Shown: one piece after another, positions 1 to 8,468 of the stretch | How the letters are laid out: each line of letters begins with the position of its first letter | Position numbering within the stretch: the first letter of the stretch is position 1 | Assembly (NCBI GenBank): GCA_903970465.1 | Contig: CAJCIO010000038.1 | Coordinates: forward strand, 1-64,000 | Origin: Gammaproteobacteria bacterium | Lineage (GTDB): Bacteria > Pseudomonadota > Gammaproteobacteria > Pseudomonadales > Pseudomonadaceae | Direction of reading: 5' to 3' | DNA length: 64,000 nucleotides | Made by a program: the position numbers and the translations under genes | Notes under the pieces: model-generated | The model's input: only the letters and a program-made list of their open reading frames with translations | Told to the model about the DNA's origin: nothing | The model's database searches: none

Positions 1-592
1 CGCCGCTGCCAGAGGCGGTGTTGTCGTAAAACTCGGCAGTGCTCTGGTCGTCGAACCGGGTGACAAAACCACTGCCCTGGTTGTTGAGGGCCAGGCTGTC
101 GCTGACTACCAGATCGGTGACGTGTGCATTGGCCTGCAGGGCATTACCGCTGAAGCCGGTCATGGTCACCTGGCTGACGGTGATGTTGCGGGCATGGGCG
201 CTTGAGCCCGCTGCGGCGCCGGTCACAAAGCCGTTCACCGTGCCGCTGGTGTAGGCCGAGGTGCCAAACAGCGTCAGGTCCTTGATGCCGGCGTCGTGGG
301 TGGTGCCGGTGCTGGAAGTGCGCACCAGGCCGTCGATGTCGTCACTGCTGCCCCGCGCCAGCTTCAGCGTGGTGAGATCCTGCCCGGCGCCAGTCAGGGT
401 GACGTTGGATTTGAGCGTCAGGCTACCGCCGTCGGCATTGACGCCGCTGACGATGAAGGTGCCTGCCGGCACGTAAACTTCTCCGCCTCCGGCCTTGAAC
501 GCCGCATTGATGGCCAGCTGGATAGCGTGGGTGTCATCGGTGACCCCGTCGCCCTTGGCGCCGAAATCCAGAACGTTGTAGAGAGGGGTCAT
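1..592 (-). CDS. Mannuronan C5-epimerase-like parallel beta-helix protein, N-terminal part
   Basis: Only the first 197 codons lie in the window; the gene runs off its left edge. The translation opens with MTPLYNVLDFGAKGDGVTDD, followed by AGGGEVYVPAGTF near residue 40. This is the start of the pectate-lyase-like beta-helix (A-module) seen in secreted alginate C5-epimerases of the Azotobacter AlgE and Pseudomonas syringae PsmE type. Those enzymes convert D-mannuronate to L-guluronate in alginate outside the cell. There is no N-terminal signal peptide, which fits the type I secreted RTX forms; the C-terminal repeats that would confirm this are outside the window. A good ribosome site (AAGGAC) precedes the ATG. 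A related phage or tail beta-helix protein is a less likely alternative. Confidence 0.72.
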   Translation of the reverse strand, partial: MTPLYNVLDFGAKGDGVTDDTHAIQLAINAAFKAGGGEVYVPAGTFIVSGVNADGGSLTLKSNVTLTGAGQDLTTLKLARGSSDDIDGLVRTSSTGTTHDAGIKDLTLFGTSAYTSGTVNGFVTGAAAGSSAHARNITVSQVTMTGFSGNALQANAHVTDLVVSDSLALNNQGSGFVTRFDDQSTAEFYDNTASGSG

Positions 593-730
593 GAACAGGT
601 CCTTGCGAGGCGGGGAGATAAAATCCGTCTAGGTTCTGGCAAGGACTCAGGGGGATGGTTCCCGCGCGACGCAAAGGATCTGCAACGTTCCCGAGTGAGG
701 TGCCCGGCGCTCGGATAAAGCCTGTCTGTA

Positions 731-2038
731 TTACTGAGGCAGGCCGTCGATACGGCCGAGCACGCGCAGATAGAGGCGCACGCTGGTGCCCGCGCCCGGG
801 GCGGTTTCGAGCCGCACACAGCCACCCGCGCTCTGGGCGAACTCGCGCACTTGCGCCAACCCAAGGCCGGTGCCCTGGCCTGACGCCTTGGTGGTAAAGA
901 AGGGTTCGAACACCCGAGCCGCCAACGCTTTGGTCATGCCCGGGCCGTTATCGCTGACACTGAGCACCAGGTAGTCGCCTTGGGCCAGTTGCAGGTCATC
1001 TTCCACGGCCTGCAAGCGCGTGGCCACCGTGACCCGGCCCGGCCCTGCCAAGGCATCTCGGGCGTTGGCCAGCAGGTTCATCACCACGGCATGCAGTTGC
1101 ACCTCGACACACATCACCCCCAAGCCGTGGGCGGCGAGGTCGAACCTCAGCTCTATGTCGCGGCTCATCGAGCGCTGCATCAATTCCTGCGCGGCGGCGA
1201 TGCGCTTGCTGACATCGAGGCAGATCAGCTCCGGACCATCGCGGCGCACGCTGCTGAGCAGATGATTGACCAACTGCCGGCCCTGCTCCACCGCTTGCAT
1301 CCCGGTGTCGCTGAACCGCTCGACATCGATCGGCCGGCGCGCTCGCAAGCGGATCATCTGCAGGCTGGCACTGAAGGACTGCAGCAGGTTGTTGAAGTCG
1401 TGGGCAATGCTGGCAGTGAGCATGCCCAGCGACGACACCCGACGCGAGTGGTTCAGGGATTGCTCGGCGGCCAGGTTGTATTCCTGCGCGGCCTCCAGTT
1501 GCAGCGCCAGCTCGGCGGCGTACTGCTCGCGCTGCTGATCGAGCAGGCGCAATTGCAGCAGCGCCGCTGTTTGCCGGGCCAAGGCCTGCAAGGCGAGGGA
1601 CTGCGCGGCGCTGAGGGTGCGCGGTCGGGTGTCGATCACGCACACCGATCCCAAGGCATGCCCGGCGCGGGTGCGGATCGGCGCCCCGGCGTAGAAGCGA
1701 ATATAGGGAGGGCCCAGCACCAGCGGGCTGTGTTCGAAACGGGGGTCGAGACTGGCATCTTCGACGATCAGCACCTCGGCGGGTTCCAGGATCGCGTGAG
1801 CGCAGAAGGCCAGGTCGCGGTGGGTTTCCTGCACATCCAGGCCGATGCAGGCCTTGAACCATTGGCGCTCCCGGTCTACCAGCGACACCAGCGCGATGGG
1901 CGCATTGCACAGGGTGGTGGCCAACAGCACCACGTCATCGAAACCCTGCTCGGCAGCACTGTCCAGCACGCGCAGGTGTTCGAGCGACAGGGCGCGCTCT
2001 TCCTCATTGGCGGGAAAAGGAGCTGGACGGTGGGTCAT
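731..2038 (-). CDS. GAF-domain sensor histidine kinase
   Basis: A 435-aa soluble sensor kinase without membrane segments. Residues about 25-165 form a GAF domain of the type found in many Pseudomonas cytosolic kinases. A short coiled coil (165-205) leads to the HisKA helix SIAHDFNNLLQ with the phospho-acceptor His213. The C-terminal HATPase domain carries an N box (NLLANARDAL), a G1 box (DNGPGM) and a G2 box (GTGLGL). It should autophosphorylate and pass phosphate to a separate response regulator; none is adjacent, so it is an orphan kinase. It lies on the same strand as the epimerase-like gene, 138 nt upstream of it. The signal it senses cannot be read from the sequence. Confidence 0.85.
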   Translation of the reverse strand: MTHRPAPFPANEEERALSLEHLRVLDSAAEQGFDDVVLLATTLCNAPIALVSLVDRERQWFKACIGLDVQETHRDLAFCAHAILEPAEVLIVEDASLDPRFEHSPLVLGPPYIRFYAGAPIRTRAGHALGSVCVIDTRPRTLSAAQSLALQALARQTAALLQLRLLDQQREQYAAELALQLEAAQEYNLAAEQSLNHSRRVSSLGMLTASIAHDFNNLLQSFSASLQMIRLRARRPIDVERFSDTGMQAVEQGRQLVNHLLSSVRRDGPELICLDVSKRIAAAQELMQRSMSRDIELRFDLAAHGLGVMCVEVQLHAVVMNLLANARDALAGPGRVTVATRLQAVEDDLQLAQGDYLVLSVSDNGPGMTKALAARVFEPFFTTKASGQGTGLGLAQVREFAQSAGGCVRLETAPGAGTSVRLYLRVLGRIDGLPQ

Positions 2039-2112
2039 GTAAGAGGCCGCGTGACAATAAATTCAGGCGGCTATCATGCTCCGGGCGGCGATGGTGGGCA
2101 AGCACGTGTACC

Positions 2113-2667
2113 TCAAGGGCACAGGCCCGGCACAAGTTGGCTCGCGACCTGAGCGCGAAACCTGTCCATATCGAAGAGAGGATCGATCTTTCGCCCTTTT
2201 GGCAGGGCGAATTCTTTATGGCCAATGCAGCACTGGGCATCGATTTCAAGGTAGCCGAGGATCGCGGCCACGCCCGTCACATAGGCGTCGTACTGCGCCG
2301 CTGGCCAAAGATCTTCGGCCTGCCCCGAGTGCTCGGCTTCGATGCCGATAAAGCGGCTGTTGCCCTCGGCGCTGCCCCTGAAAGCCCCGACACCGGCATG
2401 ATTGCAGCGCCCGGCAGCTACCACGTAATAGGTGCCATCGCGGCCCAGCCCCAACTGGGACAAGGGACCCGGCAGGTCCTTGTGCCCGAGGACCAAGCTG
2501 TCCAGGGTCGGCATATTGCCGGAGCGGCGATTAGCGGTGTGATGGCACATAACCCCTTCGACCGTGCCCATTTCGGCGCGCCCACGGGTGGCCCAACCAT
2601 CCACGAGCACTACTTTGAGCCCAGCGGCCCGCAGTACGTCCGGCAACCATACGAGTGAGTAAGTCAT
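2113..2667 (-). CDS. N-acetylmuramoyl-L-alanine amidase family protein (Amidase_2/PGRP fold)
   Basis: A 184-aa protein with the zinc-dependent amidase fold that cuts the bond between N-acetylmuramic acid and L-alanine in peptidoglycan. Visible ligand motifs are MCHHTANRRSG near residue 40, an H-x-G pattern around NHAGVG, and GHKEFALPKGRKIDP near residue 150, which matches the distal His and Lys/Asp motif. No signal peptide is seen, as in phage endolysins that need a holin. No other phage gene is nearby, so a domesticated endolysin or a defence-type effector are both possible. I chose the ATG at 2667 because GAGGGAA sits at the right distance; an in-frame start 15 codons upstream has no comparable site. 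Confidence 0.75.
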   Translation of the reverse strand: MTYSLVWLPDVLRAAGLKVVLVDGWATRGRAEMGTVEGVMCHHTANRRSGNMPTLDSLVLGHKDLPGPLSQLGLGRDGTYYVVAAGRCNHAGVGAFRGSAEGNSRFIGIEAEHSGQAEDLWPAAQYDAYVTGVAAILGYLEIDAQCCIGHKEFALPKGRKIDPLFDMDRFRAQVASQLVPGLCP

Positions 2668-2798
2668 GATGTGTTCCCTCTGCTGTTCGACCTTCCTGAG
2701 GCCAGAGCGCAAAGGTTGACCGCTGCGAGAGAGACAGCGGCCTTGTATATCTACTACCTGCCCTCACCCCGCGCATTGCGCGCGAGGTGAACCGGTTG

Positions 2799-3989
2799 TT
2801 ACACCAGGTTGGCGATGACCACGTGCGGCTCGACATCGGCGTCGTAGTCCACGCCTTCGACTTCAAAGCCGAACAGACGCAGGAACTCGGTCTTGTAACC
2901 GGCGAAGTCGGTCAGCGCGTCGATGTTGTCGTTGTCGACCTTTTCCCACAGCGCAGAAACTTCGGCCTGAACGTCGGCTTCCAGCTCTTTGTAGTCGGCG
3001 CGGAGGCGGCCTTCTTCGTCGAGGATCGGCTTGGGGTTGTACAGGCTGTCCTTGTACAGGCCGTAGACCTGCTCGATGCAGCCTTCGTGGGTGCCCTTTT
3101 CTTTCATCACCTTGAACAGCAGCGACAGGTACAGCGGCATCACCGGGATGGCCGAGCTGGCCTGGGTGACCACGGCCTTGAGCACCGAAACGCGGGCATC
3201 GCCACCGTGGGCCGCGAGTTTTTCACGGATGCTGATGACCTTGGTGTCGAGGTCCTTCTTGGCGGCGCCAATGGAGCCGTTCCAATAGATGTCGTGGGTG
3301 ATCTTCTCGCCCAGGTAGGTGAAGGCGGTGGTCTTGGCGCCATCGGCCAGCACCCCGGCTTCGTCCAGAGCGTCGATCCACATCTGCCAGTCTTCACCGC
3401 CCATCACGGCCACGGTACCGGCGATCTCTTCTTCGCTGGCGGCTTCGAGGGTGAAATCCTTGACGACCACTTTGTCGGTGTCCAGGCCACGCTGGGTGAA
3501 GGCCTTGCCGATCGGCTTCAGGGTGGAGCTGAACACTTCACCGGTCTTGGGGTGCGTGCGGCGCGGCGCGGCCAGGCTGTAGACCACCAGGTCGATCTTG
3601 CCAAGGTCCTGCTTGATCACGTCGATGGTCTTGCGCTTGATCTCATCCGAGAAGGCGTCGCCGTTGATGCTCTTGGCGTACAGGCCTTCGGCCTCGGCGA
3701 ACTTGTGAAACGCAGCGCTGTTATGGAAGCCCGCAGTACCAGTCTTGCCCTCGGTGCTTTCACGCTCGAAGAACACGCCCAGGGTGCCGGCGCCGCAACC
3801 GAAGGCCGCGGTGATGCGCGCAGCCAGGCCGTAGCCGGTGGAGGCACCGATCACCAGAACGTTCTTCGGGCCATCGGCGATGGCGCCTTCGCGCTTGACG
3901 TAGTCGATCTGGTGTTTGACGTTGACTTCACAGCCGACGGGGTGTGTCGTCACGCAGACGAAGCCGCGAACGCGCGGTTTGATGATCAT
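2799..3989 (-). CDS. fabV: Trans-2-enoyl-ACP/CoA reductase FabV
   Basis: A 396-aa NADH-dependent enoyl reductase that performs the last reduction of each fatty-acid elongation cycle. FabV is an enlarged short-chain dehydrogenase. The nucleotide loop GASTGYG lies at residues 48-54 and the catalytic Tyr-(x)8-Lys pair is Y235/K244, the spacing diagnostic of FabV rather than FabI. The length is the normal family length. FabV enzymes of Pseudomonas are known to be insensitive to triclosan, so this gene probably gives intrinsic resistance. AGGAAGG precedes the ATG. It is transcribed alone; a short hairpin at 2719-2739 lies downstream but lacks a clear U tract. Confidence 0.95.
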   Translation of the reverse strand: MIIKPRVRGFVCVTTHPVGCEVNVKHQIDYVKREGAIADGPKNVLVIGASTGYGLAARITAAFGCGAGTLGVFFERESTEGKTGTAGFHNSAAFHKFAEAEGLYAKSINGDAFSDEIKRKTIDVIKQDLGKIDLVVYSLAAPRRTHPKTGEVFSSTLKPIGKAFTQRGLDTDKVVVKDFTLEAASEEEIAGTVAVMGGEDWQMWIDALDEAGVLADGAKTTAFTYLGEKITHDIYWNGSIGAAKKDLDTKVISIREKLAAHGGDARVSVLKAVVTQASSAIPVMPLYLSLLFKVMKEKGTHEGCIEQVYGLYKDSLYNPKPILDEEGRLRADYKELEADVQAEVSALWEKVDNDNIDALTDFAGYKTEFLRLFGFEVEGVDYDADVEPHVVIANLV

Positions 3990-4242
3990 GGGAGCCCTTC
4001 CTCTTTACAGTATGCCGAGAGCCACGGGTGGCTTGAACAGTACAATTTGAACACGGTATAGACGCTTGGGAAACCGGCGGGTCACCGCGGCAGGCGCAGA
4101 TACACAGGGAAACGCTGTGCCACGGGGCTCTCGACGCCTGTCTGAATACCCGGTAGCCAGGGGGCTTGCCTGCGATTACCGCGCCAGATGCAGCCGAAAG
4201 ACCATAATCGGCGCTGGACAGATTGGCCACTCGCCGCCGCTT

Positions 4243-4285
4243 GACTCAACAGAAAGTTACGGTTTGTGTAACTTTCTGTTGAGTC
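4243..4285. repeat. Downstream boundary hairpin of the AbiE cassette
   Basis: A perfect 18-bp inverted repeat (4243-4260 and 4268-4285) with a 7-nt loop, total 43 nt. It starts 10 nt beyond the abiEii stop codon. Its arms match the hairpin at 5752-5794 at 17 of 18 positions per arm, and the one difference is compensated on the opposite arm. It is not followed by a U tract on the minus strand, so it is not a standard intrinsic terminator. Confidence 0.9.
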
Positions 4286-4295
4286 TTTACGATTT

Positions 4296-5192
4296 CTACA
4301 TTTTGAAGTTTGCTTCACCGCTATCGTTATTAAGCGTCCTTTCCGAGATCGCAGCCAAATCTTTGATGTGTCTCACGAGCACGGTCCAGAAAGCGGGTTC
4401 GTTGACCGTCTGCACAACAATGTCGATGGGCAGAAACCGGCTCATTTCCTTACGAAAATCAGCCACCACCGAGACATCGTCCTCCAGCAAGGCGGCGCGC
4501 GTATTGAACAATTCGAGAAACCGCTGTGGCTCGCAGCGGTGATCCGCAAGTTTCTTCGCCAGCAGTTCCATCGTCGGCTTCACGCCCTGCTGACGTAGCC
4601 ACAACAGGTCCCATAGATCGCGATTCTTGATCCTGTTCGGACGCAATGCAAAGGCCACGATCTTGTCCACATAGATCTCTTCCCGCGCTTGTGCCTGCAG
4701 TATCAACCCGCTAGTACCCATATCGACGCCGTACAGGTTGAGCAGCAACATAGGCTGCGGCATGTAGCTGGGAATTGAGCACACATCAATGTTGATACGT
4801 TGAGCGGGCAGATCTGGCCGACCGGGACGCGTCTGCACTTTGAGTTTCCAGGTATCAACGTTGCCGATATCCCGAACGGGGGCGCTCACACTCACCTCAA
4901 GTCCGTATTTGCCCTTGAGTTGTTCCACTAATATGCGCGCAAGATCCATCAGGCTTTCCCGGTCGAAATCAGCCCCACCGGTAAAATCAAGATCCTCGCT
5001 CAACCGGCTGGAACCGTAGCAAGCCCTCAGGCAGGTTCCTCCGATAAATGTCAGTTGCGCAAGCATCCCGGCGGAACTCAACGCGAGCATGATGTCGTGA
5101 TGCAGAAACTCCTTCTCGACCACCACGCGCAACGGCGCCAAGGCCTGCTGATTATTCAGCGCATCGTCTACCAACTGATCAAACAAACTCAT
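4296..5192 (-). CDS. AbiEii-type nucleotidyltransferase toxin
   Basis: A 298-aa member of the nucleotidyltransferase AbiEii/AbiGii toxin family, the toxin half of a type IV toxin-antitoxin and phage-abortive-infection system. The polymerase-beta-like signature is intact: GG at residues 51-52, SEDLDF with Asp67 and Asp69, a third acidic residue Asp136 (INIDVC), and the downstream family motif with Lys177, Asp192 and Asp195 (YVDKIVAF, RDLWDLLWL). Family members transfer nucleotides to target RNA and stop growth. It overlaps the upstream antitoxin gene by 14 nt, and a GGAG sits inside the antitoxin's last codons, so translation is probably coupled. Low-GC codons are more common here than in neighbouring genes, a sign of transfer. 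Confidence 0.88.
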   Translation of the reverse strand: MSLFDQLVDDALNNQQALAPLRVVVEKEFLHHDIMLALSSAGMLAQLTFIGGTCLRACYGSSRLSEDLDFTGGADFDRESLMDLARILVEQLKGKYGLEVSVSAPVRDIGNVDTWKLKVQTRPGRPDLPAQRINIDVCSIPSYMPQPMLLLNLYGVDMGTSGLILQAQAREEIYVDKIVAFALRPNRIKNRDLWDLLWLRQQGVKPTMELLAKKLADHRCEPQRFLELFNTRAALLEDDVSVVADFRKEMSRFLPIDIVVQTVNEPAFWTVLVRHIKDLAAISERTLNNDSGEANFKM

Positions 5193-5745
5193 CTACGACA
5201 CTCCAGTCAATCAGGTCCAAATCCCGTTTTGCAGCGCGCATGTCCCGAAGCGCTTGCGGCGCAGTGGCGCGCCATAGACGACAGCGGGCGTCATAGCTCA
5301 GGTGGCTTTGCAGGTCCTCGGGCTTCTGCCGTGTGTGGACAAACTCAATCGTGCCCCACCGCCCACACGAGATGCGGTTGCTGCGACCCGAGGACATCAG
5401 CGTGATCCAACTGATGGGGATCTGCGAGATGATGCCGCAATCGCTGAGTGCCGTTTCGAGGCTGATGTAGTTGAACTGTCTGGCTCGCAATCGGGCCGCA
5501 GCATGGAACAGCAGCAGACCGTCGTTCGGCGCAACAGGCTCGAACAGATAAAGGCCTCTACACACGCGGATCAGCGGCCCCTCTGCAGCGATACGTGCCA
5601 GCAGGGTCCGATAAGCACCGTCAGCTAAATCAGGCACTAGCGCCCGCAGATCATCGGGTGTGAACAGGTATCGCTCAGGGCTGGCCAGCTTCGCAAGATG
5701 CTGCAGCAGGCGCCGCATCGGCTGAACAGGATCAAGGCTCGGCAT
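5179..5745 (-). CDS. AbiEi-type antitoxin / autorepressor
   Basis: A 188-aa protein directly upstream of, and overlapping, the AbiEii-type toxin. Its N-terminal 70 residues look like the winged helix-turn-helix of AbiEi antitoxins, and the RVCRGLYLF segment resembles the wing region of the family. The C-terminal part matches the general AbiEi layout. In studied AbiE systems the antitoxin represses its own promoter by binding inverted repeats and neutralises the toxin without forming a stable complex. Here a perfect 19-bp inverted repeat ends 6 nt before the ATG at 5745 and is the obvious operator. A TTG two codons upstream overlaps the repeat edge and is a less likely start. No strong ribosome site is seen. 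Confidence 0.8.
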   Translation of the reverse strand: MPSLDPVQPMRRLLQHLAKLASPERYLFTPDDLRALVPDLADGAYRTLLARIAAEGPLIRVCRGLYLFEPVAPNDGLLLFHAAARLRARQFNYISLETALSDCGIISQIPISWITLMSSGRSNRISCGRWGTIEFVHTRQKPEDLQSHLSYDARCRLWRATAPQALRDMRAAKRDLDLIDWSVVDEFV

Positions 5746-5751
5746 GGTCAA

Positions 5752-5794
5752 GACTCAACAGTAAGTTACACTTACTGTAACTTACTGTTGAGTC
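5752..5794. repeat. Upstream boundary hairpin / likely AbiEi operator
   Basis: A perfect 19-bp inverted repeat (5752-5770 and 5776-5794) with a 5-nt loop, total 43 nt, immediately upstream of the abiEi start. Known AbiEi antitoxins bind inverted repeats in their promoter, so operator function is a reasonable inference. It has the same length and almost the same sequence as the hairpin that closes the cassette at 4243-4285. It also lies 27 nt downstream of the stop of the acetyltransferase gene. Confidence 0.85.
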
Positions 5795-5821
5795 ATTTCA
5801 AAACAGGTGGCGGCAAACACC

Positions 5822-6301
5822 TCAACTCTCGGCAAAGCGCCGCAGCCCCTCGCCTTCCATCCGATAGCGCACCCACTCGTCCTGGGCCACGGCGCCGATG
5901 GATTTGTAGAACTGGATCGCCGGTTCGTTCCAGTCCAGCACGCTCCACTCCAGGCGACCGCAGTTCTTGGCCACGGCTTCGCGGGCGAGCTGTTTGAGCA
6001 GCGCCTTGCCAGCGCCGCTGCCGCGGGATTCGGGGCTGACGTAGAGGTCTTCCAGATACACACCGTTGCGGCCCAGCCAGGTGGAGTAGCTGAAGAAATA
6101 CACGGCGAAGCCGATGGGTTGATCGTCCTGCAGGCAGATCAGACCATGGGTGGTTGCGCCTTCGCCGAACAGCGAGCGTTCGATGTCTGCGACGCTGGCG
6201 ACGACTTCATGGCGGGCGCGCTCGTAGTCGGCCAGTTCGGTGATGAAGGCGAGAATCTGCGGCGCATCACTGAGTTGCGCCGGGCGGATGTGAAGGGTCA
6301 A
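5822..6301 (-). CDS. GNAT N-acetyltransferase, SSAT/thialysine acetyltransferase-like
   Basis: About 159 aa with a complete GNAT fold. The acetyl-CoA loop is the R-x-x-G-x-G/A stretch SRGSGAGKALL, preceded by YLEDLYVSPE. The motif LEWSVLDWNEPAIQFYKSIGA is characteristic of the subgroup related to diamine (spermidine/spermine, thialysine) N-acetyltransferases. The physiological amine is unknown. The start is uncertain: the conserved N-terminus MTLHIRPAQ begins at a TTG (6299-6301), while the frame stays open to 6481 without conserved sequence. The gene is on the same strand as the AbiE pair but separated from it by the boundary hairpin, so it is probably not part of that operon. Confidence 0.8.
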   Translation of the reverse strand: MTLHIRPAQLSDAPQILAFITELADYERARHEVVASVADIERSLFGEGATTHGLICLQDDQPIGFAVYFFSYSTWLGRNGVYLEDLYVSPESRGSGAGKALLKQLAREAVAKNCGRLEWSVLDWNEPAIQFYKSIGAVAQDEWVRYRMEGEGLRRFAES

Positions 6302-6511
6302 GGGGCAGTCATCCGGTGGGAAATAGGGGGTCAATGCTAGCGGGCGGCGGGAGATCCTGCACGTTGTGTTGCCAAATATGGCTGACCATTGCGCGCCAAC
6401 GAGGGACCCACTAACCTCCTCGCCGTCGCTGCAGATCGAGCGACCGGGGGTGAGAACTCGAAAAAAATCTGGGCCTATCAACTGTCAATATTCCTATTGG
6501 AGCGCCATCTC

Positions 6512-6766
6512 ATGCCTGCATCATTCGCACACGAACTCCCCGAAACCCTGCTCATCATCCCCGCCGGCCGCACCGGCCATCCCATCGACGCCATCACCGC
6601 CGCCTGCACCCGAGCCGAGGCCGTACTCGACATGCTCATGCTGCATTTCCGCCTGCCCGCCGAAGCCGAGCGGTTATCGGAAACCCAAGTGAGCAATGTG
6701 CTGTGGGATGTGCAAGGCACGCTGGGGCTGATCCGGACGTTAGCGCTGCATCAATCGGCGGCGTAG
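6512..6766 (+). CDS. Small hypothetical protein, DUF6124-like in layout
   Basis: An 84-aa protein with a good ribosome site (GGAG, 8 nt before the ATG at 6512). A hydrophobic patch (TLLIIPAGR) is followed by ITAACTRAEAVLDMLMLHF and a helical C-terminus with ALHQ. The layout resembles the small, Pseudomonas-restricted family of cytosolic helical proteins of unknown function that are often found as orphans. It is divergent from the acetyltransferase gene with about 210 bp between the starts. No catalytic motif, membrane segment or signal peptide is visible, and I do not infer a function. Confidence 0.6.
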   Translation: MPASFAHELPETLLIIPAGRTGHPIDAITAACTRAEAVLDMLMLHFRLPAEAERLSETQVSNVLWDVQGTLGLIRTLALHQSAA

Positions 6767-6854
6767 CCGGTCAATCAAAGGGAGCACGTATCTGGCGCCG
6801 GATGCGTGCACCCAAGTTTCAAGCATGGGCAAAGCCATACTTTTCCGCCTTCAG

Positions 6855-6927
6855 CTAACAATTTTGACGACAAAAATCCATTTTCTAACAATAATGAAGC
6901 ACCGCTAACAATTTTGAAGACAAAAAT
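6855..6927 (+). repeat. Three-copy 15-bp direct-repeat array upstream of fic
   Basis: Copies start at 6855, 6885 and 6905 and share the consensus CTAACAATTTTGAAG with 0-2 mismatches. Two copies continue with ACAAAAAT. The last copy supplies the GAAG ribosome site and runs up to the fic ATG at 6926. The spacing of 30 then 20 bp is close to whole helical turns, so the copies lie on one DNA face. The same spacing recurs in the array after the gene (8469-8533). Confidence 0.9.
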
Positions 6928-8461
6928 GAACGACTTTCTGGGCTATAGCTGGCTTGCCGAACGCTACCAGATCACTCCGTGCCAGCCCCTGCAGGTCGTC
7001 AGCCTGATTAACAGTCGGCGCCAGGATGTCGAAATCAATGGCGTGATCAATCAATCCTTCCCGCCCTCCTATCGCATCGAGCCAACGCTGGACGATCATT
7101 TGACGTTCGCCTTCAAGAGAGAAGCTTTGCATCTGGAATTTCTCGCTCGACTGTTTCAAGCCATTGATGCAGCCGACCTCGTCAACTGGATCACCGCCGA
7201 GCCCACCAGCCAGTACGCTCGCAAGGCCTGCTTTTTCTACGAGTGGCTCACCGGCCGTTCGCTGGATCACCCGGGCCTGAATCGCGGCAATTACGTCGAT
7301 GCCATCAATGGTGATCAATATCTCACCTGCACTCAACCTACCCGCAACACACGCTGGCGAGTGCTCGACAATCTGCCCGGCACGCCCGACTTTTGCCCAA
7401 TGGTCCGGCTGACGCCGACGCTCAACGCGCTGATCGACTACGACCCCGGCGCGGCGCTTGACCAATTGGGCGTTGAATACGGTGAGGACACGCTGATTCG
7501 CAGCGCCGTGTGGCTGACCATCAAGGAGAGCAAGTCCAGCTTCGCTATCGAGCATGAGCAGCAGCAGGTTGATCGCATCCAGCGATTCGCCGCTGTCATG
7601 GAGTTACGCTGTGGTAATGGCAAGCCGCCGCTGGCCCCGCAACAGCTGACCGACCTGCAATCGGCAATACTCGGCCCTAAGGCCCTGTCGTATGGTATGC
7701 GCTCATCGCCGGCATTTGTCGGACAAACCGTGGGCTTTCAAAACGTGGTCAATTACCTGGCCCCACATTGGGAACAGGCTAGCGGGATGCTGCAGGGCTT
7801 GCAGCAATTCGAGCAGCGTACTGCCGGCCGAGATTCGATCCTGCGCGCCACCTGCCTGTCGTTCGGCTTTGTCTATATCCACCCGCTGGGGGATGGCAAC
7901 GGCCGGGTATCGCGCTTTTTGATCAACGATACCCTGCGTCGCGACAAGGTCGTCCCCGCGCCTTACATTCTGCCGGTATCGGCCACCATGCAGAACGCGC
8001 GCTTCCTGCCGCAGAACTACGATCAGACTCTCGATGAGTTTTCCCGTCCGTTGATGAACAACATCCGCCCCGATCTGCACTTCGACCAGCGCCAGGTCTA
8101 TGCCGATGGTGTGGAGTCCAACCTGCGCTTCGATGGCTTCGACACGGTGGCACCAGCGTGGCGCTATATCGACATGACAAAGCATGCGGAGTACATGGCG
8201 CGGGTGATACGCCACACCATCGAAGAGGAAATGCGCTCCGAGGCGTTGATTCTGCGGGATCACCTGCGGGCCCGCGAGGCTATCAAGGAGATACTCGAGG
8301 GCCCCGACCAGGACATTGATCGCATCATCCGCTCGATTCACCAATCCAAAGGGGTGATGAGCGGCAAACTGCGCAAACAATACCCACAACTGCTGGATGA
8401 AACGCTGAGTGGCGAAATCGTCAGGGTGGTGAGGGAGCACCTGTCATGGAGCCAGGGATAA
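6926..8461 (+). CDS. Fic-family AMP-transferase
   Basis: A 511-aa Fic protein, the family that usually transfers AMP from ATP to a hydroxyl on a target protein. The Fic core is HPLGDGNGRVSR at residues 319-330; the common Phe at position 3 is Leu, but the catalytic His319 and the phosphate-binding GNGR are present. An inhibitory helix of class II type precedes the core: S205-F-A-I-E209-H210, where the usual Gly/Asn after Glu is His. Residues about 435-505 look like a helical, possibly winged-helix tail with basic surface. The frame is open back to 6806, but that extension only translates the repeat array. ATG 6926 with GAAG upstream is the better start. No Fic-partner antitoxin gene is adjacent, as expected for class II. 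Target and role are unknown. Confidence 0.88.
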   Translation: MNDFLGYSWLAERYQITPCQPLQVVSLINSRRQDVEINGVINQSFPPSYRIEPTLDDHLTFAFKREALHLEFLARLFQAIDAADLVNWITAEPTSQYARKACFFYEWLTGRSLDHPGLNRGNYVDAINGDQYLTCTQPTRNTRWRVLDNLPGTPDFCPMVRLTPTLNALIDYDPGAALDQLGVEYGEDTLIRSAVWLTIKESKSSFAIEHEQQQVDRIQRFAAVMELRCGNGKPPLAPQQLTDLQSAILGPKALSYGMRSSPAFVGQTVGFQNVVNYLAPHWEQASGMLQGLQQFEQRTAGRDSILRATCLSFGFVYIHPLGDGNGRVSRFLINDTLRRDKVVPAPYILPVSATMQNARFLPQNYDQTLDEFSRPLMNNIRPDLHFDQRQVYADGVESNLRFDGFDTVAPAWRYIDMTKHAEYMARVIRHTIEEEMRSEALILRDHLRAREAIKEILEGPDQDIDRIIRSIHQSKGVMSGKLRKQYPQLLDETLSGEIVRVVREHLSWSQG

Positions 8462-8468
8462 GGTCCAG

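Noticed and set aside
980-2152. Long plus-strand frame opposite the GAF kinase, and similar ones opposite fabV, the kai kinase, the DHA2 transporter and the aminotransferase
   Set aside because: All lie antisense to genes with clear motifs, have odd His/Gln/Arg-rich composition and no ribosome sites.
2113-2667. Amidase gene as evidence of a prophage
   Set aside because: No holin, integrase, capsid or tail gene flanks it, and the neighbours are ordinary chromosomal genes.
4243-4285. Hairpin after abiEii as an intrinsic terminator
   Set aside because: On the transcribed strand it is followed by GC-rich sequence instead of a U tract, and it is a near copy of the operator-side hairpin.
6806-6925. 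N-terminal 40-codon extension of Fic
   Set aside because: It only translates the direct-repeat array, has no ribosome site, and the conserved protein begins at 6926.
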